A stretch of DNA of 5,283 bases, taken from positions 1 to 5,283 of the forward strand of contig PLNO01000300.1 of NCBI GenBank assembly GCA_003141795.1, in the 5' to 3' direction. Made by a program: the position numbers and the translations under genes. Position 1 is the first letter of the stretch. The number at the start of each line of letters is the position of its first letter. This document shows, piece after piece, positions 1 to 5,283 of the stretch. This DNA is from Spirochaetaceae bacterium. Its GTDB lineage: Bacteria; Spirochaetota; Spirochaetia; SZUA-6; Fen-1364. Under the pieces are notes generated by a model. The model saw nothing but the letters and a program-made list of their open reading frames with translations. It did not search any database and had not been told where the DNA came from.

Positions 1-1181
1 CGGCACCGACCGGCTACTCGGCCAGCATCACGCCTACCTATGTGAATAGTAGCAACGCCTCCTCCGTGGCCATGAGCTTCGCCTCTGCCGAAGTTGGCGC
101 CGGCTACACCTACTCCATCTCGGGCCCCAGCGGCTCGCCGGTCACAGGCGCGGGAACCGTCACCTCTGCAACCCAGTCCTTCTCCGGGCTCGACCTGAGC
201 GGTCTGGGCGACGGCTCCCTTACCGTCTCCCTCACCCTCACCGACGCCGCGGGCAACCCGGGTTCGCCAGCAACCACTTCCAAGACCAAGGACGTGGTTG
301 CCCCGACCATCAGCACCGTAACAATGTTAAACTCGTCAAATCATGAAGCAGATGTCACCTACAGCGAACCAGTCTACGGAGACTCGTCAGCATCAACAGC
401 GCTTCTTAACAGCAGCGTGACGATCGCTGACACGACACAGAGCTTGACGGCAACCATGGGGACGATCACTCATACCGCGGGCGGGACACTGGCAAAATAC
501 GCTGTGACATGGACGGGAACTCCTGCAACGAACGATGTGATCACCGTGACGATAGTGGCGAACAAGATCTACGACGCTGCCGGCAATGTGATGCCCGCAG
601 GCGCAAGCCCCACGACCGGTCTTGCAAAACTTCTGAGCGTCTTTGGCGTTCAGACACAACCTGCAAAAATCGGCGTGAAGCCCTCAACACTCGTAGGTCG
701 GGTAAACGCCCTCGTTCAGTCTGCCCTCTTCGGCACTGTCGTTACCGGCTCGTCCTCATCCACCATCGTAGGGAGCGCTGCATCTGCCGCGCCTGCTGAA
801 TCCGCCAGCTCTCGGTCCCAGTTCCTCGCGGTCCTCGGACCCACATCAAACACGGCGGCAAACACCGGCGTGGCAGCCCCAGCTCCGGCAGAATCTGCAC
901 GAGCCGTGGCAGCAGCACCTTCACAGGCGGCGGATCTCACTGACGGCAAGCTTGTGGCGTCTGTCCCAGCAAGCGCGCCGGTGACCTCAGTTGCATCCAA
1001 CAGCGCGGCTCCATCGGCCCCTGCTCAGCTTCCCATCGCCCAGATGACGGCGCCTCACACGAACACCGACGCGGGTCTTCCCCCCTGGTGGATCATGGGC
1101 CTCGGTGTCCTTGCCGCGGCAGGGTTGACTGCGGGATTGTGGTTCGCGCTGAGGAGCATCCGGGGAAGAGAAGGCAGATAG
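1..1181 (+). CDS. Ig-like repeat surface protein, C-terminally membrane-anchored (5'-truncated)
   Basis: The reading frame is open from base 3 to a TAG stop at 1179-1181, so the N-terminus lies outside the window. The GTG at 42 falls inside an Ig-like repeat and is not a credible start. Counting the codon at base 3 as residue 1 (392 residues visible), residues 1-102 are an Ig-like repeat. It opens with APTGYS, carries a DLSGLGDG turn and ends TLTDAAGNPG...KDVVAPT, a pattern known from long tandem arrays in bacterial adhesin-like proteins. Residues about 103-205 form a second, different beta-sandwich-like domain (VTYSEPVY near the front, YDAAGN near the end). Residues about 230-355 are a low-complexity Ala/Ser/Pro/Thr stalk with PAESA twice. 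Residues about 364-383 form one hydrophobic helix preceded by LPPWW and followed by four arginines. I infer a cell-surface or envelope-anchored stalk protein, perhaps adhesive; the ligand is unknown. No catalytic motif is visible. Confidence 0.85.
   Translation, partial: APTGYSASITPTYVNSSNASSVAMSFASAEVGAGYTYSISGPSGSPVTGAGTVTSATQSFSGLDLSGLGDGSLTVSLTLTDAAGNPGSPATTSKTKDVVAPTISTVTMLNSSNHEADVTYSEPVYGDSSASTALLNSSVTIADTTQSLTATMGTITHTAGGTLAKYAVTWTGTPATNDVITVTIVANKIYDAAGNVMPAGASPTTGLAKLLSVFGVQTQPAKIGVKPSTLVGRVNALVQSALFGTVVTGSSSSTIVGSAASAAPAESASSRSQFLAVLGPTSNTAANTGVAAPAPAESARAVAAAPSQAADLTDGKLVASVPASAPVTSVASNSAAPSAPAQLPIAQMTAPHTNTDAGLPPWWIMGLGVLAAAGLTAGLWFALRSIRGREGR
9..310 (+). repeat. One complete Ig-like protein repeat, probably last of a tandem array
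   Basis: The repeat begins at the linker APTGYSASI and the next domain begins at a similar linker, VVAPTIS. In this type of repeat the linker normally follows a preceding repeat ending in a lysine-aspartate dipeptide. Its presence at the very edge of the window therefore implies at least one further repeat upstream. Hallmarks are NSSNASSVAMSF at the start, GAGYTYSISG in the first hairpin, SGLDLSGLGDGSLTVSLTLT in the core strands, and DAAGN close to the end. No second DNA copy lies inside the window, so tandem arrangement is inferred from family knowledge. Confidence 0.6.
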
Positions 1182-1196
1182 AAATCAGCGAGGATG

Positions 1197-1224
1197 AAAA
1201 AGGGGGCGGAAGCGCCCCCTTTTT
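1197..1224. terminator. Bidirectional rho-independent terminator
   Basis: A perfect 12-bp inverted repeat: five A, five G and CG (1197-1208), a GAAG loop (1209-1212), then CG, five C and five T (1213-1224). On either strand it reads as a GC-rich hairpin followed by a run of five T. It lies 15 bases after the stop of the Ig-repeat gene on the plus strand and 18 bases after the stop of the lipoprotein gene on the minus strand. It can therefore end transcription of both convergent units and prevent read-through into either antisense strand. Confidence 0.93.
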
Positions 1225-1242
1225 CTTGCCCCTGGATTCAGA

Positions 1243-2688
1243 TCATCGGGTCTGCGTAAAATAGGATACGGTACTTTTCTCATCGTCGTAGAGAACGATC
1301 CCTTCATCGAAGAAGATGAACCCCTGGGAGCCCGCATTGAATTTCGTCTGGTAGAGATTGACGGGCAGGAGCTTCACCTCCTCTCCGGTCAGCAGCTTCT
1401 TGATGAACAGGTACCCGCCCCCGGACTCGTCGCAGTCGGGAAGAAGCACGTTTTTGTCCGTCAGATTCACCGACCCCTTTGCGACGACAACGCCGGACCT
1501 GAAGGCGTGCTTCCATCGGACGGTTTCGAGACTCAAATCGGTGTAATACAAGGCGCAGGGCGAACCCGAGCTCGACTCGTCCCTCGTGTAGATCATGTAT
1601 CCGTCATCGGAGAACCTCTGATACCCGATGACCGTTTTCTCCTGTCCCTCCAGAGCGAGCGTCGTCCCGGCGCTCAACGCCTGATCCAGGATGCGCTGCT
1701 CCTTCGTGGAGACGTCGTCAGCCTGGGCATCGATGGAAAGGGAAGGGAATCGCTTCGTGACGTTCTCCGCCGTATCCGCATAGAGATCGGCATCCTTCTG
1801 CGCGTCCTTGTAGAAATAGCCGTTGATGTATTCGTTCCGGTCGTTCCGCAAGGAAAAGACGAAAGCGTTGCCGTCCTGAACGACGTAAAATCTCGATGCG
1901 GCCGGCGTGAACAGGTCCCCCGGCAACTTCTGGAACTTGTTCTTGTAGTAGCCCCCGAAGTTGGCTTCCACCGTTTTGAAAGTCTCCCCGGTCAGCAGGT
2001 TGACGCAGACGAAGGCGACCGTGTTGCTGGCTACCTTCTGGGACTGGTAACGCGTGCTTTCGTAGTACTTGTCGGTGATGAAGTTGACACTCGTGAACAC
2101 GACATAGGGATACGCGACGAAGTAGTCTGACACATTGTCTTCCAGATGGAAATTGCCGGTGTTCGAGCTGTCGAGCTGGTTTTTTTCGGAATGGCGCAGC
2201 TTGTAGAAGACGATGTTCTTCTTGTTCTGCTGGTTCAACGCGTCGTCACACGAAGTGAGGATGAACCCCGTCTTGTTCTCTTCCACGCAGTAGATCTTGC
2301 CGTCGACCGGTAGGATGTTTCCCGGAAAGGTCTTCCGGACGACCCGCGGTTCCGATCCGCTGGCGCCGCTCACGAGAAAATGCGTGGTCTGGCTGCCCGC
2401 CAGGGGCATTTCCTTGATAGACACGACGACTGATTGATCGGTGATCCGCTGAATCCTCATGTCTGAAACATCCACATTGACGAGATCGGGCAGTGGGACG
2501 CTCCAGCGCGGGGAATACCCGAGCTCTTTGAGAACGCTCCTGCTGTAGGGATGGTAGGACTCGGGGGCAGAATAGAAGAGCGCTCTCTTTCGGTCCTGGA
2601 AAACGGACAGCGTGGATGCGCAACCCAGGATGCTGAGGGAGAGAAGGCAGGCAGCGACACCTTTGAGGACATGCGTAGGTTTCTTCAT
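1243..2688 (-). CDS. Unrecognised lipoprotein, possible divergent beta-propeller
   Basis: This encodes 481 residues, ending in TGA. The ATG at 2688 is chosen because it begins a classic lipoprotein signal: MKK, then a hydrophobic stretch, then a lipobox SILGC with the lipidated cysteine at residue 23. AGGAGG also sits six bases upstream. An in-frame ATG at 2763 would add 25 residues that overlap the upstream gene and bury the signal peptide. Ala follows the cysteine, with no Asp at +2, which by the Enterobacteria rule favours outer-membrane placement. I do not recognise the family. The mature part is rich in short strands and aromatic residues. LLTGE occurs twice, at 231-235 and 432-436, each followed by a similar strand-turn-strand run, which suggests weakly repeated propeller-like blades. 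Cysteines at 134 and 147 could form a disulphide. No enzyme motif is visible. It is probably co-translated with the preceding barrel gene. Confidence 0.85.
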   Translation of the reverse strand: MKKPTHVLKGVAACLLSLSILGCASTLSVFQDRKRALFYSAPESYHPYSRSVLKELGYSPRWSVPLPDLVNVDVSDMRIQRITDQSVVVSIKEMPLAGSQTTHFLVSGASGSEPRVVRKTFPGNILPVDGKIYCVEENKTGFILTSCDDALNQQNKKNIVFYKLRHSEKNQLDSSNTGNFHLEDNVSDYFVAYPYVVFTSVNFITDKYYESTRYQSQKVASNTVAFVCVNLLTGETFKTVEANFGGYYKNKFQKLPGDLFTPAASRFYVVQDGNAFVFSLRNDRNEYINGYFYKDAQKDADLYADTAENVTKRFPSLSIDAQADDVSTKEQRILDQALSAGTTLALEGQEKTVIGYQRFSDDGYMIYTRDESSSGSPCALYYTDLSLETVRWKHAFRSGVVVAKGSVNLTDKNVLLPDCDESGGGYLFIKKLLTGEEVKLLPVNLYQTKFNAGSQGFIFFDEGIVLYDDEKSTVSYFTQTR

Positions 2689-2693
2689 TCCTT

Positions 2694-2700
2694 CCCTCCT
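2694..2700 (-). promoter_or_regulatory. Shine-Dalgarno of the lipoprotein gene, overlapping upstream stop
   Basis: Read on the minus strand the bases are AGGAGGG, followed by AAGGA and the ATG at 2688. The AGGAGG core has a six-base spacing to the start. The first two bases belong to the TAG stop codon of the preceding barrel gene, so a ribosome finishing that gene sits on this site. This decides the start of the lipoprotein gene and suggests translational coupling. Confidence 0.85.
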
Positions 2701-3340
2701 ATAAAAACGAGATGACGGCTTCAGCCTGAACGGTGTAGCCGCTGCCGCGGCTGACTGTCGCACCGTCGGGAAGCGCGTACGAGGAACCGATGACGAGTGG
2801 AACCTCGCCCACGACCCTCACTGCAATAACGCGCGTGATCGGAATCTCGACGCCGAAGTGCACCGCATTCGTGCCTTCTATCGTGCGCATCAGATCGGTG
2901 CCAAAGAAGCTGAGTTTGTACCCCGCGAAAAGATTGACCGGCAGGAACGGAACGAAGAAATAGACGTCCAGGGCGAGAAAGCCCGAGGTGTCGTCCCCGT
3001 CGTTGTAGACGGTACCGAGGTAGTACTGGCCCATCGAGTAGCCGGCCACGCTCATCGCGGACACCGTTCCCTTCGCGGCCAGGTACCAGTCCGCTCCGAG
3101 AGTCGCCTCGACGGCAAGGAGGGAGACCGGAGTCCACCGGACGTTGAATCCGGTCTCCAGGATCATACCCGATCCGTCGATGGAGAAAGGCGACCCGGAC
3201 GGCGTGGTGTAGGTGATGGTTCGAGCGGCCCAGCCGCCCATGAGGTAGCCACCGCCGCCCCAGGATGACGGCTCCGGGGGGGAAGCGATTGCCATGGTAC
3301 AGCTGAAGAGCAGAAACAGCACTGCCGGAATTTTCTTCAT
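2699..3340 (-). CDS. Small exported protein, candidate outer-membrane beta-barrel
   Basis: This encodes 213 residues, ending in TAG. The ATG at 3340 is chosen because it starts a Sec signal peptide (MKK, hydrophobic core, AIA just before residue 20, likely cleavage after residue 19) and has AGGGAGG six bases upstream. The open frame continues 47 codons further up but without a ribosome site or export signal. The mature part is made of alternating polar and apolar strands separated by glycine-, serine- and aspartate-rich turns. Examples are GGGGYLMGGWAAR at the front, a VNLFAGYKLSFFG strand near 135-147, and a final strand ending VISFL. This is typical of eight-to-ten-stranded outer-membrane barrels, although the last residue is Leu rather than the usual Phe. 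Aromatic residues cluster at strand ends. I cannot name the family. It is followed 10 bases later by the lipoprotein gene, so the two proteins probably act together in the envelope. Confidence 0.82.
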   Translation of the reverse strand: MKKIPAVLFLLFSCTMAIASPPEPSSWGGGGYLMGGWAARTITYTTPSGSPFSIDGSGMILETGFNVRWTPVSLLAVEATLGADWYLAAKGTVSAMSVAGYSMGQYYLGTVYNDGDDTSGFLALDVYFFVPFLPVNLFAGYKLSFFGTDLMRTIEGTNAVHFGVEIPITRVIAVRVVGEVPLVIGSSYALPDGATVSRGSGYTVQAEAVISFL

Positions 3341-3346
3341 CTCGAA

Positions 3347-3353
3347 CCTCCCT
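3347..3353 (-). promoter_or_regulatory. Shine-Dalgarno of the beta-barrel gene
   Basis: The minus strand reads AGGGAGG, then six bases, then the ATG at 3340. This strong site fixes the start at the signal-peptide methionine rather than at the longer open frame beginning at 3481. Confidence 0.85.
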
Positions 3354-3432
3354 GGCATTCTGAATACCGCAATGGGAAGCGGTGCAGGCCCCCGTTTTCC
3401 GCGGACTTCAATCGCATATCGTCGAACGTCAA

Positions 3433-3462
3433 ACAGTAGCCTCCGGCAGAATCCCGCGTCAA
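3433..3462 (-). promoter_or_regulatory. Weak candidate promoter for the barrel-lipoprotein pair
   Basis: On the minus strand a TTGACG hexamer (3462-3457, five of six matches to the sigma-70 -35 consensus) is followed after 18 bases by TACTGT (3438-3433, a poor -10 match). It lies in the only intergenic gap upstream of the barrel gene. A second TTGACG occurs 30 bases further downstream (3432-3427) but has no good -10 partner. The promoter rules of the host are unknown, so this is a suggestion only. Confidence 0.25.
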
Positions 3463-3487
3463 GCACCGGGCGCCAGGGCAATGCCGT

Positions 3488-5283
3488 TTAGTGCATCAGC
3501 CACTCGGGAATCAGTATCTGGATGACGCGCAGCCCGAAGGAATCGACGACAATGGCGTAATTGCCCTTCACGCCGACACCGACGGCGAAGACTTCGTCGC
3601 ACGCGCTCACGACGGGCATGTGCTCGGGATGGGTAATGTCCAGGACGGTCAGGCCGCGATATCCTTCCGCGACGTAGGCGTAGCTGCCGCTCACGGCCAC
3701 CGATTCGGCCGCGCTCGTCTCGTAGGTCCCCTTCACCTTCGCCGCCGCGGGGTCGGTGACGTCCACCGCCGTGACCCCCTGGGTCCCGGACACCATGAGG
3801 AGGTTGCCCGTCAGGGCGAGCTTCTTCGCGCTGCCGCGGTACACGACGGGGAGCGCCTTCGGTCTGGCGGGGGTGCTCACGTCGATGATCAGGAGCCCCC
3901 CCTCCCCGTCTGCAACGAAGCCCCAGGAGCCACGAACGAGGATGTCGTTCGCGTCCTTCGTCTGCACGGACCCGATGGACGCCGGCGACGCGGGGGCGCT
4001 CACGTCGAGGACCTGCACACCCTGCTCGCCCGCGGCGAGGTACGCCGTAGTACCGGCAACAGCGACCGCATTGACCACCCCGCCGGGCTTGTACGAGCCG
4101 ACGTCAAGCGGCGGCTTGGCCTGGCCGGCGGCCCACGTCGGTGAAACGTCGACGATGCGAAGCCCGTTCGTCCCGTCGGCGATATAGGCGAGTGAGTCGT
4201 GGAGCGTCACCGATTCGGCGAATCGGGTGGAAAGGGATCCGACGAGGGAGGCGTCCCTCACCCGCGACGGGTCGCTCACGTCGATGATCCGCACACCGGC
4301 GGCGTGGCCCGAGACGTAGGCGAAGTTTCCGGCAATCGAGAGGGCGAACGCCTTGCCATTCGTCTCCGCGGATGCGACCTTGAACGACTTCCCCTGGATC
4401 TGGACGCGCATCACTTCCAGCCCCGCCGTGTCGGCGATGTATGCGTAGTGGTCGACAACGCTCATGCTCACCGCGCCGGCTGCGGCATGGGAAGTGAACA
4501 GGGCGGGACGGGAGGGATTGGTGAGGTCGACGACCTTGATGCCGGATTTCCCGTCGGTCACGTATGCGAAAGAGGATTCGAGGGAAACCGACGTCGCCAG
4601 ACCCGTGTCGAAAGTGGCGAGCAGGGACGGCTTCAAGGGGTCCTTCACGTCGACGATCCGAAGCCCCGCCGCGCCGTCGGCCACCACCGCGATGCCGCCC
4701 TCCACGGCGACGGCGCGCGCATCGCTCGTGGCGAGCGTGGCGATGACGACGGGCTGCCGGGGACGGGCGATGTTGATGATCTTCAATCCGCCCTCGCCGT
4801 CGGCGAGAAAGAGCCTCGTCCCGATAGCGACGAGGTCGAGCGCGTTCGTCGTCTCCATCGTGCCGATGCGCTCCAGGGTCTGGGCGTCTGAGATGTCGAT
4901 GACCTTGAGCCCCTTTGTCCCGTCGGCGACGTACGCCGCCGTACCGGCAAGGACCACGGCGCGCGCATCGGAGGTCTTCCTGGTGCCGACGAGCACGGGA
5001 GTGCGCGGGGCTGACATGTCCACGGCGCGCAGGCCGGACTCCCCGTCGGCGATATACGCGTAGTCACCGCGCACCGCCACGGCCCACGCGTTGTCGGTGA
5101 CAAGCGTGCTCACCGGCGTCGGCTTCCTGGGGTCGGAAATGTCGATCACGCGCATCCCCCGCTCCCCGGAGGCGACGAACACGTACCCGCCGTTGACGGT
5201 GACGCGTCGTGGCTGGCTCAGGGCGGTTGCCCCGACTTCGGCGAGCTTTTCCACGGGAAAGGCGAGGCTCTTCGCGGAGACGG
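3488..5283 (-). CDS. LVIVD-repeat beta-propeller protein (5'-truncated)
   Basis: The frame is open from the window edge to a TAA stop at 3488-3490. The GTG at 5254 is internal or at best an unproven start: nine further codons upstream are open and no export signal is visible, so the true N-terminus probably lies outside. Counting from the GTG (588 residues), the protein is built almost entirely of LVIVD-type repeats of the form A-x-x-V-x-V-x-G-x-YAYVADG-x-x-GL-x-V-I-D-I-S-D-P, about 41 residues each. The repeat glycines fall at 33, 74, 115, 156, 197, 238, 278, 320, 364, 412, 453, 493, 534 and 574. LVIVD repeats fold as beta-propeller blades and are found mostly in secreted or surface proteins; no catalytic activity is established for the family. 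There is a single cysteine (552). I infer an extracytoplasmic binding or scaffold protein. It lies upstream of, and in the same direction as, the barrel and lipoprotein genes. Confidence 0.92.
   Translation of the reverse strand, partial: VSAKSLAFPVEKLAEVGATALSQPRRVTVNGGYVFVASGERGMRVIDISDPRKPTPVSTLVTDNAWAVAVRGDYAYIADGESGLRAVDMSAPRTPVLVGTRKTSDARAVVLAGTAAYVADGTKGLKVIDISDAQTLERIGTMETTNALDLVAIGTRLFLADGEGGLKIINIARPRQPVVIATLATSDARAVAVEGGIAVVADGAAGLRIVDVKDPLKPSLLATFDTGLATSVSLESSFAYVTDGKSGIKVVDLTNPSRPALFTSHAAAGAVSMSVVDHYAYIADTAGLEVMRVQIQGKSFKVASAETNGKAFALSIAGNFAYVSGHAAGVRIIDVSDPSRVRDASLVGSLSTRFAESVTLHDSLAYIADGTNGLRIVDVSPTWAAGQAKPPLDVGSYKPGGVVNAVAVAGTTAYLAAGEQGVQVLDVSAPASPASIGSVQTKDANDILVRGSWGFVADGEGGLLIIDVSTPARPKALPVVYRGSAKKLALTGNLLMVSGTQGVTAVDVTDPAAAKVKGTYETSAAESVAVSGSYAYVAEGYRGLTVLDITHPEHMPVVSACDEVFAVGVGVKGNYAIVVDSFGLRVIQILIPEWLMH
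3491..4354 (-). repeat. LVIVD repeats 8-14, putative second seven-bladed propeller
   Basis: These repeats are less regular than the first set: glycine spacings are 44, 48, 41, 40, 41 and 40 residues. Repeat 9 carries an insertion (PTWAAGQAKPPLDVGSYKPGG, residues about 372-392) between the DVS strand and the next blade. Repeat 14 is degenerate in the same place as repeat 7, with VIQILIPEW instead of VIDISDP, and the protein ends there. The parallel decay of repeats 7 and 14 supports two closed propellers. Confidence 0.75.
4355..5215 (-). repeat. LVIVD repeats 1-7, putative first seven-bladed propeller
   Basis: Repeats 1-6 are very regular: the conserved GL or GI glycine recurs every 41 residues exactly (123 bases). 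Repeat 7 (residues about 261-300) is one residue shorter. It keeps the YAYIAD strand but replaces VIDISDP with VMRVQIQGKSF, as expected of a closing blade. At DNA level repeats are diverged, but short identities remain: a 14-base stretch at 4711-4724 recurs at 4957-4970, two repeat lengths away. Confidence 0.8.

Larger units (their letters stand above)
3341..3487 (-). other. 147-base intergenic stretch between propeller and barrel genes
   Basis: Apart from the ribosome site next to the barrel gene and the weak promoter candidate, I see no strong hairpin followed by a T run, so no clear terminator ends the propeller gene here. A modest five-base-pair stem (ACCGC with GCGGT on the minus strand, around 3366-3383) lies in the presumed leader of the barrel mRNA. 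The propeller gene could therefore read through into the next two genes, or the pair could have its own promoter. Confidence 0.5.

Noticed and set aside
42..44. GTG as start codon of the Ig-repeat gene
   Set aside because: The frame is open to the window edge and the residues before it (APTGYSASITPTY) are part of the repeat, so the gene is 5'-truncated.
1507..2130. 207-codon plus-strand open frame
   Set aside because: It lies wholly antisense to the lipoprotein gene, has Arg/Val/Asp-rich composition typical of GC-rich shadow frames, no domain signal and no ribosome site.
2689..2763. N-terminal extension of the lipoprotein by 25 codons
   Set aside because: It overlaps the end of the barrel gene and would displace the lipoprotein signal; the ATG at 2688 has a perfect ribosome site.
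2858..3268. 136-codon plus-strand open frame
   Set aside because: Antisense to the barrel gene, with low-complexity charged composition and no recognisable features; a shadow frame.
3341..3481. N-terminal extension of the barrel protein by 47 codons
   Set aside because: The extension is Arg/Pro-rich, has no ribosome site and would bury the signal peptide; the ATG at 3340 has both a strong Shine-Dalgarno and an export signal.
3491..4144. 217-codon plus-strand open frame, and the similar 230-codon frame at 4199-4891
   Set aside because: Both are antisense to the LVIVD repeats. Their His/Asp/Arg-rich periodic sequence merely mirrors the repeat DNA of the real gene.
3491..5215. CRISPR or DNA tandem-repeat array suggested by the 123-base periodicity
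   Set aside because: The periodicity comes from protein repeats. DNA copies are diverged, the frame is open throughout, and there are no constant repeats with variable spacers.

Overview
The window looks like part of a GC-rich chromosome from a diderm (Gram-negative-type) bacterium. All four genes appear to be exported or envelope-associated: a lipoprotein with an N-terminal lipobox, a small protein with a Sec signal peptide and a beta-barrel-like body, an LVIVD-repeat beta-propeller protein, and an Ig-like repeat protein with a C-terminal membrane anchor. There are no RNA genes, mobile elements, CRISPR arrays or housekeeping genes to fix the taxonomy. A GC-rich member of Spirochaetota or a deltaproteobacterial-type lineage would fit the protein styles, but that is only a guess.

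Layout. Bases 1-1181 (+) hold the 3' end of a large surface-type protein: at least one complete Ig-like repeat, a second Ig-like domain of a different kind, a long Ala/Ser/Pro/Thr-rich stalk, and a single C-terminal transmembrane helix with an arginine tail. Its 5' part lies outside the window. A perfect 12-bp GC-rich hairpin flanked by A and T runs (1197-1224) separates it from convergent minus-strand genes and can terminate transcription from both sides.

The rest is minus strand, read from high to low coordinates. Bases 5283-3488 hold a 5'-truncated LVIVD-repeat protein with 14 repeats of about 41 residues. These divide naturally into two sets of seven, each closed by a degenerate repeat, which suggests two seven-bladed beta-propellers in tandem. 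After a 147-base intergenic stretch come a 213-residue candidate outer-membrane beta-barrel protein (3340-2699) and, 10 bases later, a 481-residue unrecognised lipoprotein (2688-1243). The last two almost certainly form one transcription unit, and the Shine-Dalgarno sequence of the lipoprotein touches the stop codon of the barrel gene.

How they may work together (inference): a propeller protein, a small barrel and a lipoprotein encoded in a row on the same strand could form an outer-membrane-associated assembly, but no catalytic residues or known partners are visible. The Ig-repeat protein is transcribed from the other side and need not be related. I see no defence, mobile or enzymatic system here. 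The most interesting points are the double-propeller architecture, the orphan lipoprotein with a faint internal repeat, and the C-terminal anchor of the Ig-repeat protein.
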